DNA of 7,780 bases, taken from Magnetococcales bacterium. GTDB lineage: Bacteria > Pseudomonadota > Magnetococcia > Magnetococcales > DC0425bin3. Position 1 is the first letter of the stretch. Every line of letters begins with the position of its first letter. The notes beneath the pieces are model-generated. The model was not told the DNA's origin and searched no databases. It saw only the letters and a program-made list of their open reading frames with translations. This document shows positions 7,766-7,780 of the stretch, one piece after another. A program made the position numbers and the translations under genes. The DNA lies in NCBI GenBank assembly GCA_015229045.1, contig JADGCJ010000155.1, positions 1 through 7,780 of the forward strand, read 5' to 3'.

Positions 7766-7780
7766 GGGGGATTGCTTTTT

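Overview
The window suggests a sulfur-oxidising proteobacterium. The minus strand carries dsrC, dsrM and dsrK in the order found in the dsr cluster of Allochromatium-type sulfur oxidisers. The intergenic DNA holds dispersed palindromic repeats. These remind me of repeats in magnetotactic and related proteobacteria (for example Magnetococcales), but that placement is recollection only and should be treated as weak.

Layout. Positions 1-41 are a copy, cut by the window edge, of a REP-like repeat. Minus strand, 2838 down to 80: dsrC (sulfur-carrier protein), a 151-nt gap with an imperfect hairpin, dsrM (NarI-like haem b membrane subunit), a 50-nt gap, then dsrK (Fe-S, HdrD-like catalytic subunit). 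Each gene has its own clear ribosome binding site. From 2839 to 3439 is a gene-free divergent intergenic region with candidate promoters in both directions and one copy of a 36-nt repeat. Plus strand, 3452 to 7003: a large soluble hybrid histidine kinase (PAS-PAS-PAS-HisKA-HATPase-REC-REC-HPt plus a helical tail) whose first two PAS domains are near-identical. From 7004 to 7372 is a repeat-rich intergenic stretch: an 18-nt inverted-repeat pair enclosing a complete REP-like unit, a second copy of the 36-nt repeat and a rho-independent terminator. Plus strand, 7386 to 7694: a thioredoxin-fold [2Fe-2S] ferredoxin. The last 86 bases are G-rich low-complexity sequence.

How it works together. DsrC carries sulfur on two C-terminal cysteines. 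DsrK, held at the cytoplasmic face by DsrM, is thought to exchange electrons between the DsrC cysteines and the quinone pool. In sulfur oxidisers the pathway runs toward sulfite. The usual next genes (dsrL, dsrJ, dsrO, dsrP) would lie beyond position 1. The usual upstream genes (dsrA, B, E, F, H) are not upstream of dsrC, where a divergent sensor kinase sits instead. Whether the kinase regulates the dsr genes or was simply inserted there cannot be decided from sequence alone.

The gene content belongs to known families, and I see no clear new system. The most unusual points are the broken dsr synteny, the near-identical tandem PAS pair, and the repeat architecture around the kinase gene.
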